NCBI GenBank assembly: GCA_945898215.1
Contig: CAMDHY010000015.1
Span: 1 to 54,363, forward strand
Source: Pseudoxanthobacter soli DSM 19599
GTDB lineage: Bacteria > Pseudomonadota > Alphaproteobacteria > Rhizobiales > Segnochrobactraceae
Length of the DNA stretch: 54,363 nt
Reading direction: 5' to 3'
The notes beneath the pieces are model-generated. The model searched no databases. It was not told the origin of the DNA and worked only from the letters and a program-made list of their open reading frames with translations. Positions within the stretch are counted from its first letter, which is position 1. The number at the start of each line of letters is the position of its first letter. A program made the translations under genes and the position numbers. Positions 34,599 through 42,259 of the stretch are shown piece after piece.

Positions 34599-35564
34599 TT
34601 ATTCCGCCGCTTCTGCGGTCTCGGTGACCGCCGAAAGCCAGCGCTCCGCCTCGAGCGCCGCCATGCAGCCCATGCCGGCGGCGGTGACGGCCTGGCGGAA
34701 CACCTCGTCGGTGACGTCGCCGGCGGCGAAGACGCCGGGGATGTTGGTGGCGGTGGAATCCGGCGCCGTCCAGATGTAGCCGTTCGGCTTCATGCGCAGC
34801 TGGTCGCGGAACACCTCGACGGCCGGGCTGTGGCCGATGGCGATGAAGACGCCGTCGGTCGGGATCTCGGTCGTCTCGCCGGTGCGCACGTCGCGCAGGC
34901 GCACGCCGGTGACGGCCGGGGGCGTGCCGCCGCCGATGACCTCGTCGAGGACGGCGTGCCAGACGACTTCGATCTTCGGGTTGGCGAACAGCCGGTTCTG
35001 CAGGATGCGCTCGCCGCGGAACGAGTCGCGCCGGTGCACCACCGTCACCTTGGCGGCGTGGTGGGTGAGGTAGAGCGCCTCCTCGACGGCGGTGTTGCCG
35101 CCGCCGACGACGACGACGTTCTTGCCGCGATAGAAGAAGCCGTCGCAGGTGGCGCAGGCCGAGACGCCGTAGCCCTTGAAGCGCTCCTCGCTCGGCAGGC
35201 CGAGCCAGCGTGCCTGCGCGCCGGTGGCGACGACGACGGTGTCGGCGCGGTAGACCGTGCCGCTGTCGGCGACGAGCACGAACGGCCGGCGGGAGAGATC
35301 AGCCGAGACGATGGTGTCGTAGACGACCTTGGTGCCCATGTTGATCGCCTGGGCCTGCATCTGCTCCATCAGCCACGGCCCCTGGATGGGGTCGGCGAAG
35401 CCCGGATAGTTCTCGACCTCGGTGGTGATGGTGAGCTGGCCGCCGGGCTGGATGCCGGCGATCATCACCGGCTCGAGCATGGCGCGCGCGGCATAGACGG
35501 CGGCGGTGTAGCCGGCCGGTCCGGAGCCGACGATGAGAAGCTTCACGTCGACGGTCTCGGCCAT
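34599..35564 (-). CDS. trxB: Thioredoxin-disulfide reductase
   Basis: 321 residues. FAD motif IVGSGPAGYTAAVYAARA, redox-active CATC in GVSACATCDGFFY, NADPH motif VVVVGGGNTAVEEALYLT and HRRDSFRGERILQ, C-terminal FAD motif GVFAAGDVTDEVFRQAVTAAGMGC. ATG 35564 with AGAGGGGA 6 bases upstream. Reduces thioredoxin with NADPH in the cytoplasm. Cotranscribed with lsrB. A TTGACA (35719-35724, minus strand) lies about 155 bases upstream. Confidence 0.97.
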   Translation of the reverse strand: MAETVDVKLLIVGSGPAGYTAAVYAARAMLEPVMIAGIQPGGQLTITTEVENYPGFADPIQGPWLMEQMQAQAINMGTKVVYDTIVSADLSRRPFVLVADSGTVYRADTVVVATGAQARWLGLPSEERFKGYGVSACATCDGFFYRGKNVVVVGGGNTAVEEALYLTHHAAKVTVVHRRDSFRGERILQNRLFANPKIEVVWHAVLDEVIGGGTPPAVTGVRLRDVRTGETTEIPTDGVFIAIGHSPAVEVFRDQLRMKPNGYIWTAPDSTATNIPGVFAAGDVTDEVFRQAVTAAGMGCMAALEAERWLSAVTETAEAAE

Positions 35565-35983
35565 CTGTAGTCCCCTCTGGTCTCCGCGCGTGGCGCCGCG
35601 GACACGTGCCTCGGAGCCCCACATTCGACGCCATCGGGGCGATTCGGAGGCGGCACGCGGGTCGCGATGTCGCTCGACAGCCGTTCGAACTTCGCCTATG
35701 TCGGAACGTGCGAACCGTTGTCAAGGTGGGAGCCGGTCACGCACCCGACATCGGGTCGCTCCCGCGGGCGCCGGCCCGGCAGGTCTCTGGCTCAGGCCTC
35801 TGGCTGCAGCCTCTGGCGCCGTCCGTCCCGCGAGATCACGGGTTGCCGGGGATGACCGCCCGGTCCCCGGCGCGAGCCGCGGGACTCTGGGCACCGGACC
35901 TTGCCCACGGGACCATGGCCGACGAGAGAGAGGCGGAAGACCCGCCCGGCCCAACCAAGACCGCCCGGCACGAAAGAACAAGC
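35565..35983. other. 419-bp divergent intergenic region between trxB and a 2OG oxygenase
   Basis: Contains a possible trxB promoter on the minus strand: TTGACA at 35719-35724 and CATAGG about 18 bases further. Three near copies of CCTCTGGCT-like sequence occur at 35782-35818. Frames here are open on the plus strand but unlike any family; an ATG at 35914 in frame with the oxygenase would lengthen it by 23 residues. Confidence 0.4.
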
Positions 35984-36661
35984 ATGACGCGCGAGACCTC
36001 CGCTGCCGCCGCCGCCATCCAGGCGGCGTTCTTCGACGCCCTCGGAACCGACGAGACGCACGAGACGCCCTATCCGCACTGGCTGATGGAGGGGCTGTTC
36101 CCGGCCGCCGACCTCACCGCCCTGCAGACGCTGCCCTATCCCGCACCGGAGCTCGGCGGCATCTCGGGCACGCGCGAGGCGCACAACGGCACGCGCGTCT
36201 ATTTCGACCAGCACAACCAGGACACCTATCCCGTCTGCCGCGCCGTCTCGGAGGCCTTCCAGGACGCGGCCCTCGTCGGGCGGCTGGCGAAGGCGACCGG
36301 CGCCGACCTCGACGGCACGTATCTCCGCATCGAGTACGCCCAGGACACCGACGGCTTCTGGTTGAAGCCGCACACCGACATCGGCGTGAAGCGCTTCACC
36401 CTGCTCGCCTACCTCTCCGACGATCCCGGCCACGACGGCCTCGGCACCGACATCTATGCGGATGCCGCCACCTGGGCGGCGCGCACGCCCTTCGGCGCCA
36501 ACAAGGCGATGGCCTTCGTGCCGTCCGACCGCAGCTGGCACGGCTTCGAGCCGCGGCCGATCACGGGTGTCCGCAAGTCGCTGATCATCAACTACGTGAC
36601 GAACGACTGGCGCGCCCGCGAGCAGCTGAGCTTCCCGACGGAGCCCGTGCGGCAGGGGTGA
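35984..36661 (+). CDS. 2OG-Fe(II) oxygenase, small single-domain type
   Basis: 225 residues from ATG 35984 (weak site GAAAGAA). Double-stranded beta-helix core: Fe ligands in KPHTDIGVKRFTLLAYL (His, Asp) and the distal His in SWHGFEPR; Arg for 2-oxoglutarate in VRKSLIINYVTNDW. It is a relative of the oxygenase at 39733-40416 (HTDSKTK, SWHGHEP, QMNWVTD), so two paralogues lie 3 kb apart on either side of the AT-richer insert. Substrate unknown; relatives sit near polysaccharide or cell-surface genes. Confidence 0.85.
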   Translation: MTRETSAAAAAIQAAFFDALGTDETHETPYPHWLMEGLFPAADLTALQTLPYPAPELGGISGTREAHNGTRVYFDQHNQDTYPVCRAVSEAFQDAALVGRLAKATGADLDGTYLRIEYAQDTDGFWLKPHTDIGVKRFTLLAYLSDDPGHDGLGTDIYADAATWAARTPFGANKAMAFVPSDRSWHGFEPRPITGVRKSLIINYVTNDWRAREQLSFPTEPVRQG

Positions 36662-36978
36662 GGGGGGCAACTTCGCCGGCCGGTGCCCAAACCGTGCGCG
36701 AGTGCGTTCGCAATCCAATGGCACTCGGCGCAGGCGCGCCGTAGACGAGCACTCTTGTCGAGCGGTGAGGAGGGTCGTCCGGTGGCTGCCAGAGAGCTTG
36801 GGCGAAAGTCTTCGCGACGGTCCCGCACTCAGATGCGGCGCTGAGCAAGAGCCCGAGCGGCTCCGCACAGGACTGCTTCCTTACGCGACAGCCTAACCTC
36901 AGGTCATTTCGATGCTGGAGACTTTAGGCCTGACAGTCTAGCGTCTCACCTTCAGGGATGTGTTGCAGGTATCGCGGA
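36662..36978. other. 317-bp region, no gene; left edge of AT-richer insert
   Basis: Composition falls from very GC-rich to mixed over this stretch, especially after 36890. A small hairpin CCGCA-ctcaga-TGCGG lies near 36823-36838. No tRNA, direct repeat or integrase remnant was found that would mark an integration site. Confidence 0.4.
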
Positions 36979-37713
36979 ATGAAGCCCCGACGCTATGTTG
37001 CTCTGTACCGCTGGGATGAAGAGCTGCCTCCAGATGCCTTGATGCGCATGATCCTCGCGCTTAGAGAGATTCTGCAGTTCCAGCCAAATCGAGCGTTTCT
37101 GACGAAATTTGATGGCTCTCGCAAGAAAAGTCCTCGTATCAGTGGTCGAACATATTGGATCGAATTGGCTTCATACTTCGTTGATTTTGACAGTTTTTCT
37201 CTTAGTGAGTTCGATAAGACGTGGCCTGGCAACTGCCGTGGCACGATGACGATCAGATTTATTAGTGGAAAGACAATGCTTTCATTCGCTCATGACCACA
37301 ATATATTAACAACGGAAGTTGTAGGGCGGGCTGTTTCCTGTGCGCTCGAGTATATGTCGCCAAGGCTCGGTTTCGGCGATGTCGATATTGGTCTCAATCC
37401 TGACTTATTCCCCTCCGGAATCACGACGTTCGACAATGACGAGCGATCCGACCGAGCGATTAGACTGAAGCGAGGGCTAAAGGAAAATCAGTACCACGTC
37501 GGACGTCTCCTTGACGTCATGGAGTTCAATCTTATCACGCCAGCTCTGGCAAAAAGACTCGTGGATGGGGAGAAATTTGGCGTCTGGGCTGCGCAACGGG
37601 CCGGCTGTTCTGTTCACCTGTACAAAAATGACTACATGCTTTGGAGGGTCAATGCAGAATGTCGACCCGCGATTCGGAGAAAATTGTCGGAAATGGAGAT
37701 GATTTTCGAGTAG
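36979..37713 (+). CDS. Unknown protein in AT-richer insert
   Basis: 244 residues from ATG 36979 (AGGT nine bases upstream); an ATG at 36958 would add 7. Not recognised. It has no signal peptide or membrane helix. Visible features: YWIELASYFVDFDSFSLSEF, TMTIRFISGKTMLSFAHDH, PRLGFGDVDIGLNPDLFP, and a C-terminal FGVWAAQRAGCSVHLYKNDY. Codon use is clearly less GC-biased than all neighbours (many A/T third positions), a sign of transfer. It sits beside higBA, so it may belong to a defence or competition cargo; the length and acidic/hydrophobic pattern recall polymorphic-toxin immunity proteins, but that is a guess. Confidence 0.75.
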   Translation: MKPRRYVALYRWDEELPPDALMRMILALREILQFQPNRAFLTKFDGSRKKSPRISGRTYWIELASYFVDFDSFSLSEFDKTWPGNCRGTMTIRFISGKTMLSFAHDHNILTTEVVGRAVSCALEYMSPRLGFGDVDIGLNPDLFPSGITTFDNDERSDRAIRLKRGLKENQYHVGRLLDVMEFNLITPALAKRLVDGEKFGVWAAQRAGCSVHLYKNDYMLWRVNAECRPAIRRKLSEMEMIFE

Positions 37714-37814
37714 CCGCTGAAAACGAACGGCCTTCCCTGTCGGATCGCCGCCTGCCACAGCACGCCGCCATTAACGCTTTGAGGCGGAGCCTGCCGACTT
37801 TCGCTCCACGTCTC

Positions 37815-38108
37815 CTAAGCCGCTCGCGGCTCAAATCGCTTCACGTTCGCGGCGACGTCTTTTGCGCGCACTCGCGACAGGTCGTAGTTGACCTGCATGC
37901 GGAGCCAGGTCTCGGCGGTGCTGCCGAGTGCGGCCTCCAGCTTCACGGCCATTTCCGGCGAAACCGCGCTCGTGCCGGCAAGCACCTTGTGAAGCTGCTG
38001 GCGCGTGATGCCGAGGCCCCGCGCGGCTTCGCTGATGCTGATGCCGAGCTCCTCGAGGTTGAGCCCGACCACCTCGCCGGGATGCATGGGGCTCTTCATC
38101 TCGGCCAT
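37815..38108 (-). CDS. higA: HigA-family antitoxin
   Basis: 97 residues from ATG 38108 with GGAG seven bases upstream; a GTG at 38120 adjoining the higB stop is the alternative. Begins with the HigA signature HPGEVVGLNLEELGISISEAAR; HTH GITRQQLHKVLAGTSAVSPEMAVKLEAALG. Second gene of the pair, as usual for HigBA. Neutralises HigB and normally represses the operon; the palindrome at 38421-38443 is the expected operator. Confidence 0.95.
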   Translation of the reverse strand: MAEMKSPMHPGEVVGLNLEELGISISEAARGLGITRQQLHKVLAGTSAVSPEMAVKLEAALGSTAETWLRMQVNYDLSRVRAKDVAANVKRFEPRAA

Positions 38109-38120
38109 TTCCGTCTCCAC

Positions 38121-38399
38121 TCAATGATAGTCGACGAGATCGACGTCGAACGCCCAGCCTTCATCGAAGCGAAAGACAATTCGCCAATTGGCGCGGACGG
38201 TAACGGACCACAATCCCTTGAGATCACCCGTCAGTTGGTGCAGCCGGAACATCGGCTGGTTCATGCCTTCGATTTGATGCGCGGCATGCAGGGTGGTCAA
38301 AATCGCCCGGATCTTGACAACATGCTCGGGATTGACACCGCGCACATTGTCATCCTCGAAAAGCTGCCTCAGCCCCTTGTGCTTGAAGCTGCCGATCAT
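38121..38399 (-). CDS. higB: HigB-family toxin (RelE-like mRNA interferase)
   Basis: 92 residues. IGSFKHKGLRQLFEDDN at the start, LHQLTGDLKGLWSVTVRANWRIVFRF in the core and DVDLVDYH at the end are the family pattern (RelE/HigB fold). The conserved C-terminal basic/aromatic residues and the final His are present. Ribosome-dependent mRNA cleavage is known for the family. Transcribed from the promoter 38421-38449, whose -10 is only about 22 bases before this ATG. Confidence 0.95.
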   Translation of the reverse strand: MIGSFKHKGLRQLFEDDNVRGVNPEHVVKIRAILTTLHAAHQIEGMNQPMFRLHQLTGDLKGLWSVTVRANWRIVFRFDEGWAFDVDLVDYH

Positions 38400-38420
38400 G
38401 GTCAGCCAATCCTCACCCGA

Positions 38421-38449
38421 TGTGTAAATCAACGGTTTACACATGTCAA
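38421..38449 (-). promoter_or_regulatory. higBA promoter with overlapping palindromic operator
   Basis: On the minus strand, TTGACA (38449-38444) is followed after exactly 17 bases by TACACA (38426-38421). The -10 is part of a palindrome with 8-base perfect arms TGTGTAAA and TTTACACA and a 7-base centre (38421-38443). A second TTGACA lies a few bases further upstream. Repressor binding would cover the promoter, the normal autoregulation of TA operons. Confidence 0.75.
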
Positions 38450-38520
38450 CTGTCAATTGACGCTGTCTCAACTCGTCGTGCGGCTCGCGTCGCCGCTGCG
38501 CACCGCCGCAGAAGAGGCCC

Positions 38521-39684
38521 CTACGCCCTGTAATTCTCCCCGCGCTCGGTGAACCGCGCGTTCTCCTCGCGGATCTTCGCCGCCGCCTCGTCGTAGAGGA
38601 AGGGGAGGAAGGCGTAGCGGCGGCCGGCGGTGACTTTCGAGACGGCGTGCAGCAGCGAGCAGGAGAACACCACGGCACCGCCGGCCTCCGGCTTGTAGCC
38701 GCGCGGGCCGTATTCGGGGAAGGAGACCTCGCCGCCCTCGTAGTCGTCCGACAGCAGCACCGAGACGGCGAAGCGGCGGTGCGCCGTGCCGCTCGTGGTG
38801 TTGTCGCGGTGGGGGCGGAAGTGGCCGCCGTCCTCGGCGGCGTAGCAGGCGACGATGTAGCGCTCCATGCGCGTGCAGGTGAACTGGTGCGCCTTCTCGA
38901 TCTCCGGGATCACCCGGCGGATGATGCGGCCGCGGGCGGCGGCGACGAGGTCGGGATCCTTGATCAGGACGTCCTTGCGCCGCTTGTGGCCGGGATTGAC
39001 GACGCCGACGGTCTTGCCGTCGCGCTGCACCATGTAGCCGGACTCCTCGCCGCCTTCGCGCTCGTAGAGGTCGATCAGCGTGCGGCAGAAGTCGGGCTCG
39101 AAGACCCGCGGCAGCACCAGCACCGGGGCCGGGATCTCGAAGCCGGCGTGGCGCTCCGGCGGCGGCAGGGCGGCGACGAAGTCGAGGACGGCGCGGTCGT
39201 CGCCGCCGAGGGGGGCGACGTGGATGACGCGCAGCGTCGGGTCGAGGACGAGCCAGAAGCGCCGCACCGGGAAGTGGCCGGCGGCGGGGTCGGCATCCTT
39301 CGGGATCGCGCCGTAGAGGCGGCTCACCCGGCCGTCATAGTCGAGGAAGAAGCGGACGCCCGGATAGCGCTCGCGCAGCCGCCCCTGCGCCTCGTCGCGC
39401 GGGTCGAGGGTGACGCCGAAGAGGCTCGCGTGGACGTCGTCGAAGACGTCGGGCCGCGCCGTCGCGGCGGCGATGGCGGCTTGGCCGGTCTCGTCGTTGG
39501 CGGAGGCGAAGAAGCACAGGACGATGTAGCGGCCGGCGACGGTTTCGAAGGCGTAGGTCGGCTTCGTGAGGGTGCGCTGGGTGAACCACGGCGCCGGGTC
39601 GCCCGGTGCGACGACGGCGAAAGAGCGCGCCGCCGGGGCGGCGGGCGCGGCCTCGGACCCCACCGGTGGCGCCGTCTCGCTCAT
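38521..39684 (-). CDS. Peroxiredoxin-like domain fused to 2OG-Fe(II) (prolyl-hydroxylase-like) oxygenase
   Basis: 387 residues. Residues about 22-170: thioredoxin-fold AhpC/TSA-like domain (GDPAPWFTQRTLTKPTYAF, IVLCFFASANDETGQ, VRFFLDYDGRVSRLYG, FWLVLDPTLRVIHV). The peroxidatic Cys expected in the loop after the first strand is absent (SANDETG). Residues about 190-385: P4H-like oxygenase with Fe ligands in HFRPHRDNTT, the distal His in SLLHAVSKV and Arg in GRRYAFLPFLY, all present. Predicted cytoplasmic. 48 bases downstream of another 2OG oxygenase gene in one minus-strand unit. The start codon lies in a 14-bp duplication. Confidence 0.9.
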   Translation of the reverse strand: MSETAPPVGSEAAPAAPAARSFAVVAPGDPAPWFTQRTLTKPTYAFETVAGRYIVLCFFASANDETGQAAIAAATARPDVFDDVHASLFGVTLDPRDEAQGRLRERYPGVRFFLDYDGRVSRLYGAIPKDADPAAGHFPVRRFWLVLDPTLRVIHVAPLGGDDRAVLDFVAALPPPERHAGFEIPAPVLVLPRVFEPDFCRTLIDLYEREGGEESGYMVQRDGKTVGVVNPGHKRRKDVLIKDPDLVAAARGRIIRRVIPEIEKAHQFTCTRMERYIVACYAAEDGGHFRPHRDNTTSGTAHRRFAVSVLLSDDYEGGEVSFPEYGPRGYKPEAGGAVVFSCSLLHAVSKVTAGRRYAFLPFLYDEAAAKIREENARFTERGENYRA

Positions 39685-39706
39685 GCCGTGTCGCTCATGC
39701 CGTGTC
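39679..39706. repeat. 14-bp tandem duplication over the start codon
   Basis: GCTCATGCCGTGTC twice in a row (39679-39692 and 39693-39706). On the minus strand it makes two ATGs 14 bases apart. The upstream one (39698) opens a five-codon frame (MSDTA) that ends in a TGA overlapping the real start (ATGA), so it is a tiny translationally coupled leader frame. Confidence 0.8.
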
Positions 39707-39732
39707 GACCCCGCACACGCCGCTGAGACCGC

Positions 39733-40416
39733 TCATCCCGCCTTGCGGAAGGGGTTGAGCTTCTTCACCACCGTCGAGATGCGGTGGCGGCGCTGCTCGT
39801 AGGCGACCACGTCGGCGTCGGTGACCCAGTTCATCTGGATGGCGCGGCGCTTGCCGTCGAAGGGCTCGTGGCCGTGCCAGGACGTCTCGGAGCGGCGGAA
39901 GACCAGCAGCGTGCCGCCGTGGGGCGGGACTTCCGCGACATAGTCGTGAAGGTCCGTGCCGTTGCGCAGGATGCGCAGGCGGCCGCCGTCGGCGTCCCAG
40001 GCCTCGTTGAGATAGAGGAGGACGGTGATGATTTTGGTTTTGGAATCGGTGTGAATCTTGCCGTCCGTCGGCCGGCACCAGCCGCGGACCGTGTACATCG
40101 TCGGTCGGCCGGTGAGGTCGAGGTCGAACTTCTCCTCGATCGCCTTGCGGAAGGCGGGGCCGTCGAGCTCATCCATCAGGGCGGCGAAGCGGCCCCGGAT
40201 GGTGAGCTCCGAGGGCGGGTGCGAGCCGGGGCCGGGCACTTCCGGATAGTCGGCCAGCACGCCGGCGAGCGTCTCGGGGCGCACGAAGGTGGGGACGACG
40301 ATGTGGTCGTAGGGGTCGGTGGCGAGCGGGGTGGCCGCAAGGGCCGCCATGTCGAGGAAGCCCTCGGCGTCGGTGGCGGCCGGACGGTCTTCGTGGGGGG
40401 CAGCGGACAGGGTCAT
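39733..40416 (-). CDS. 2OG-Fe(II) oxygenase, small single-domain type
   Basis: 227 residues from ATG 40416. Core motifs: KIHTDSKTKIITVLLYLN (His, Asp), SWHGHEPF (distal His), KRRAIQMNWVTD (co-substrate Arg). The family is the same as the protein at 35984-36661. Lies between the ELM1-family gene (83 bases upstream) and the redoxin-oxygenase fusion (48 bases downstream), all minus strand, most likely one operon. Substrate unknown. Confidence 0.88.
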   Translation of the reverse strand: MTLSAAPHEDRPAATDAEGFLDMAALAATPLATDPYDHIVVPTFVRPETLAGVLADYPEVPGPGSHPPSELTIRGRFAALMDELDGPAFRKAIEEKFDLDLTGRPTMYTVRGWCRPTDGKIHTDSKTKIITVLLYLNEAWDADGGRLRILRNGTDLHDYVAEVPPHGGTLLVFRRSETSWHGHEPFDGKRRAIQMNWVTDADVVAYEQRRHRISTVVKKLNPFRKAG

Positions 40417-40499
40417 GGCGTGTGGCGGGCGATCCCGCTCCTCCGGTCGTCGCTCTGCCGGCGGATCGCGCGGCAGCGGCGGGCAGACAGCCCGTCGCC

Positions 40500-41543
40500 T
40501 CAAAAGGCGGCAACCCTGTGACCACGGGCCGCCAGCAGCGCCGCGATGCGGGCTGCGATCACGGCGTTGGCATTTAAGGGCGGATAGGTCCACCCGGCAA
40601 GGGAGCCGTCGGTGACGGCGGCAGCGAGGGCGGCTGCGTCGAGCCAGCGCATCGCCCCGGTGGCGATGAGGGCGGCGTGGAAGGCGGCGAACTTCGGCGT
40701 GCCGCCGGAAAGCGGGAAAACGTAGAGCGGCGTGCCGGTGTAGGCGGCCTCGCCGAGCATGTTGACCGAATCGCAGGTGACGACGAGCCGGTCGGCGGCG
40801 CCGAGGATGCCGAAATAGGGATTGTCGCCGCTGGCGCCGTCCCACACCCAGCGGCGTTCGGCCGGCAAGGTGGCGGCGAGCGCCGCGTCGAGGGCTTTGA
40901 GGCTCGCCGGCGGGGTGCGCCGCGACGGCGTGACGACAACGCTGCCGCCGGTGCGCCCGGCGAGATCGGCCAGCGCCGCGCCGAGGAGGGTCGCCTCCGC
41001 GGACGAGAACGCATAGGCGCCGCTCGTGCCGCCGACGATGCCGCCGATCCACGGCCGCGGCATCGGCCCGAGGCGGGTGGCGAGCGCGGCGGCACCGGCC
41101 TCGAGGCGGGGGCGGGTGAGGGTGTTCGGCGAGGTCAGCGTGGTGAGCACGTTCGGCCCGGAGAGGCCGTCGTGGACGTTTGTCCAGACGAGATCGAACC
41201 ACGACAGCGGCGCCACCGGGTTCTGCAGGCAGACGACGAGGGTGGCGCCAGCCGAGCGGCGGCGGATCATCCGCGCATAGGGGACCGCCTGACGGCCGGA
41301 GACGACCAGGAGATCCGGCCACGGCGGCGCGATGGCGCGGTCGACGGCCGCCGGTCCCCACGGCGCCAGCCAGCGCAACGGCGGCGACGGGTCGACGCGC
41401 TTCACCACCGGGGCGAGACCCAGCGCCTCGACGACGCCGATGCACTGCACCTCGTGGCCGATGCTGCCGGGCGTCAGCGCCCAGGCTGTGAGCGGCTCGG
41501 CGGACGGCGCGGGGCTCGGCGCGAACGGGGAGGGGGAGGACAC
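40500..41543 (-). CDS. ELM1-family (mitochondrial fission ELM1-like) protein
   Basis: 347 residues from GTG 41543; the start is uncertain because no good ribosome site is seen and the frame is open to 41750. PF06258 family pattern: AWALTPGSIGHEVQCIGVVEAL, PDLLVVSGRQAVPYARMI, LVVCLQNP, TLTSPNTLT, IGGIVGGTSGAYAF, RRWVWDGASGDNPYFGIL, VTCDSVNMLGEAAYTGTPLYVF. The fold is GT-B glycosyltransferase-like (two Rossmann halves; the SVNMLGEA segment lies where nucleotide-sugar binding is expected). Plant ELM1 acts in mitochondrial division; the bacterial role is unknown. First gene of the unit with two 2OG oxygenases. Confidence 0.88.
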   Translation of the reverse strand: MSSPSPFAPSPAPSAEPLTAWALTPGSIGHEVQCIGVVEALGLAPVVKRVDPSPPLRWLAPWGPAAVDRAIAPPWPDLLVVSGRQAVPYARMIRRRSAGATLVVCLQNPVAPLSWFDLVWTNVHDGLSGPNVLTTLTSPNTLTRPRLEAGAAALATRLGPMPRPWIGGIVGGTSGAYAFSSAEATLLGAALADLAGRTGGSVVVTPSRRTPPASLKALDAALAATLPAERRWVWDGASGDNPYFGILGAADRLVVTCDSVNMLGEAAYTGTPLYVFPLSGGTPKFAAFHAALIATGAMRWLDAAALAAAVTDGSLAGWTYPPLNANAVIAARIAALLAARGHRVAAF

Positions 41544-41782
41544 GGAGATCGGGTGACGCTGCTGTGGGAGGGGTGGATGCCGCTTAGGCCGGGCGGGCGC
41601 GGGGGTCAAGGCTCGCCCGGCCGCGGGCGGATGGGGGCCGCCCGACCAGACGGCAGACAAGACGAAAGAATCTGTCGCGTCGCGTTCCGAATCCAGGGCC
41701 TGCGTGCTATCAGCGGGTCCGTTTTCCGCTCGCCCGATCGCGGCACACACCCCGCCCCCTGTCCACGCTCGACGAGGATGCC

Positions 41783-42259
41783 GTGAAGGTTCGTCTCGAC
41801 GCGATCGACTGGCGCATTCTACGCGAACTGCAGAACGACGGCCGCATCACTAACGTCGAGTTGTCGAAGCGCGTCGGCATTTCGGCGCCGCCGTGCCTCC
41901 GGCGCGTGCGGGCGCTCGAGGAAGCCGGCATCATCCTCGCCTACCGTGCGCTGCTCGACGAGAAGCAGGTCGGCTTCGACGTCGCGGCGTTCGCCTTCGT
42001 CGGGCTGCACTCGCAGGCCGAGCCGGACCTCACCGCCTTCGAGGCGCGGGTGCGCGGCTGGCCGGTGGTGCGGGAAGCGTGGATGCTGTCGGGCGAGATC
42101 GACTTCGTGCTGCAGTGCGTGGCGCCGAACCTGCGCGCCTTCCAGGACTTCGTCATCGGCGAACTGACCTCGGCACCGAACGTCGCGAGCGTCCGCACCG
42201 CCCTGACCATCCGTCAGTCGAAGAACGCACCGGTGGTGCCGATCGGCGAGGACGTCTGA
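41783..42259 (+). CDS. Lrp/AsnC-family regulator
   Basis: 158 residues from GTG 41783 (GACGAGGA upstream). HTH ILRELQNDGRITNVELSKRVGISAPPCLRRVRALEE; RAM domain VAAFAFVGLHSQAEPDL and GEIDFVLQCVAPN. Divergent from the ELM1 gene with a 239-base gap, so it may control that unit or only itself. Effector unknown, probably an amino acid. Confidence 0.92.
   Translation: MKVRLDAIDWRILRELQNDGRITNVELSKRVGISAPPCLRRVRALEEAGIILAYRALLDEKQVGFDVAAFAFVGLHSQAEPDLTAFEARVRGWPVVREAWMLSGEIDFVLQCVAPNLRAFQDFVIGELTSAPNVASVRTALTIRQSKNAPVVPIGEDV

Noticed and set aside
35606-35983. N-terminal extension of the 2OG oxygenase by 126 residues
   Set aside because: The frame is open only because of GC content; the sequence is low-complexity and covers the trxB promoter region. 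ATG 35984 fits the family start.
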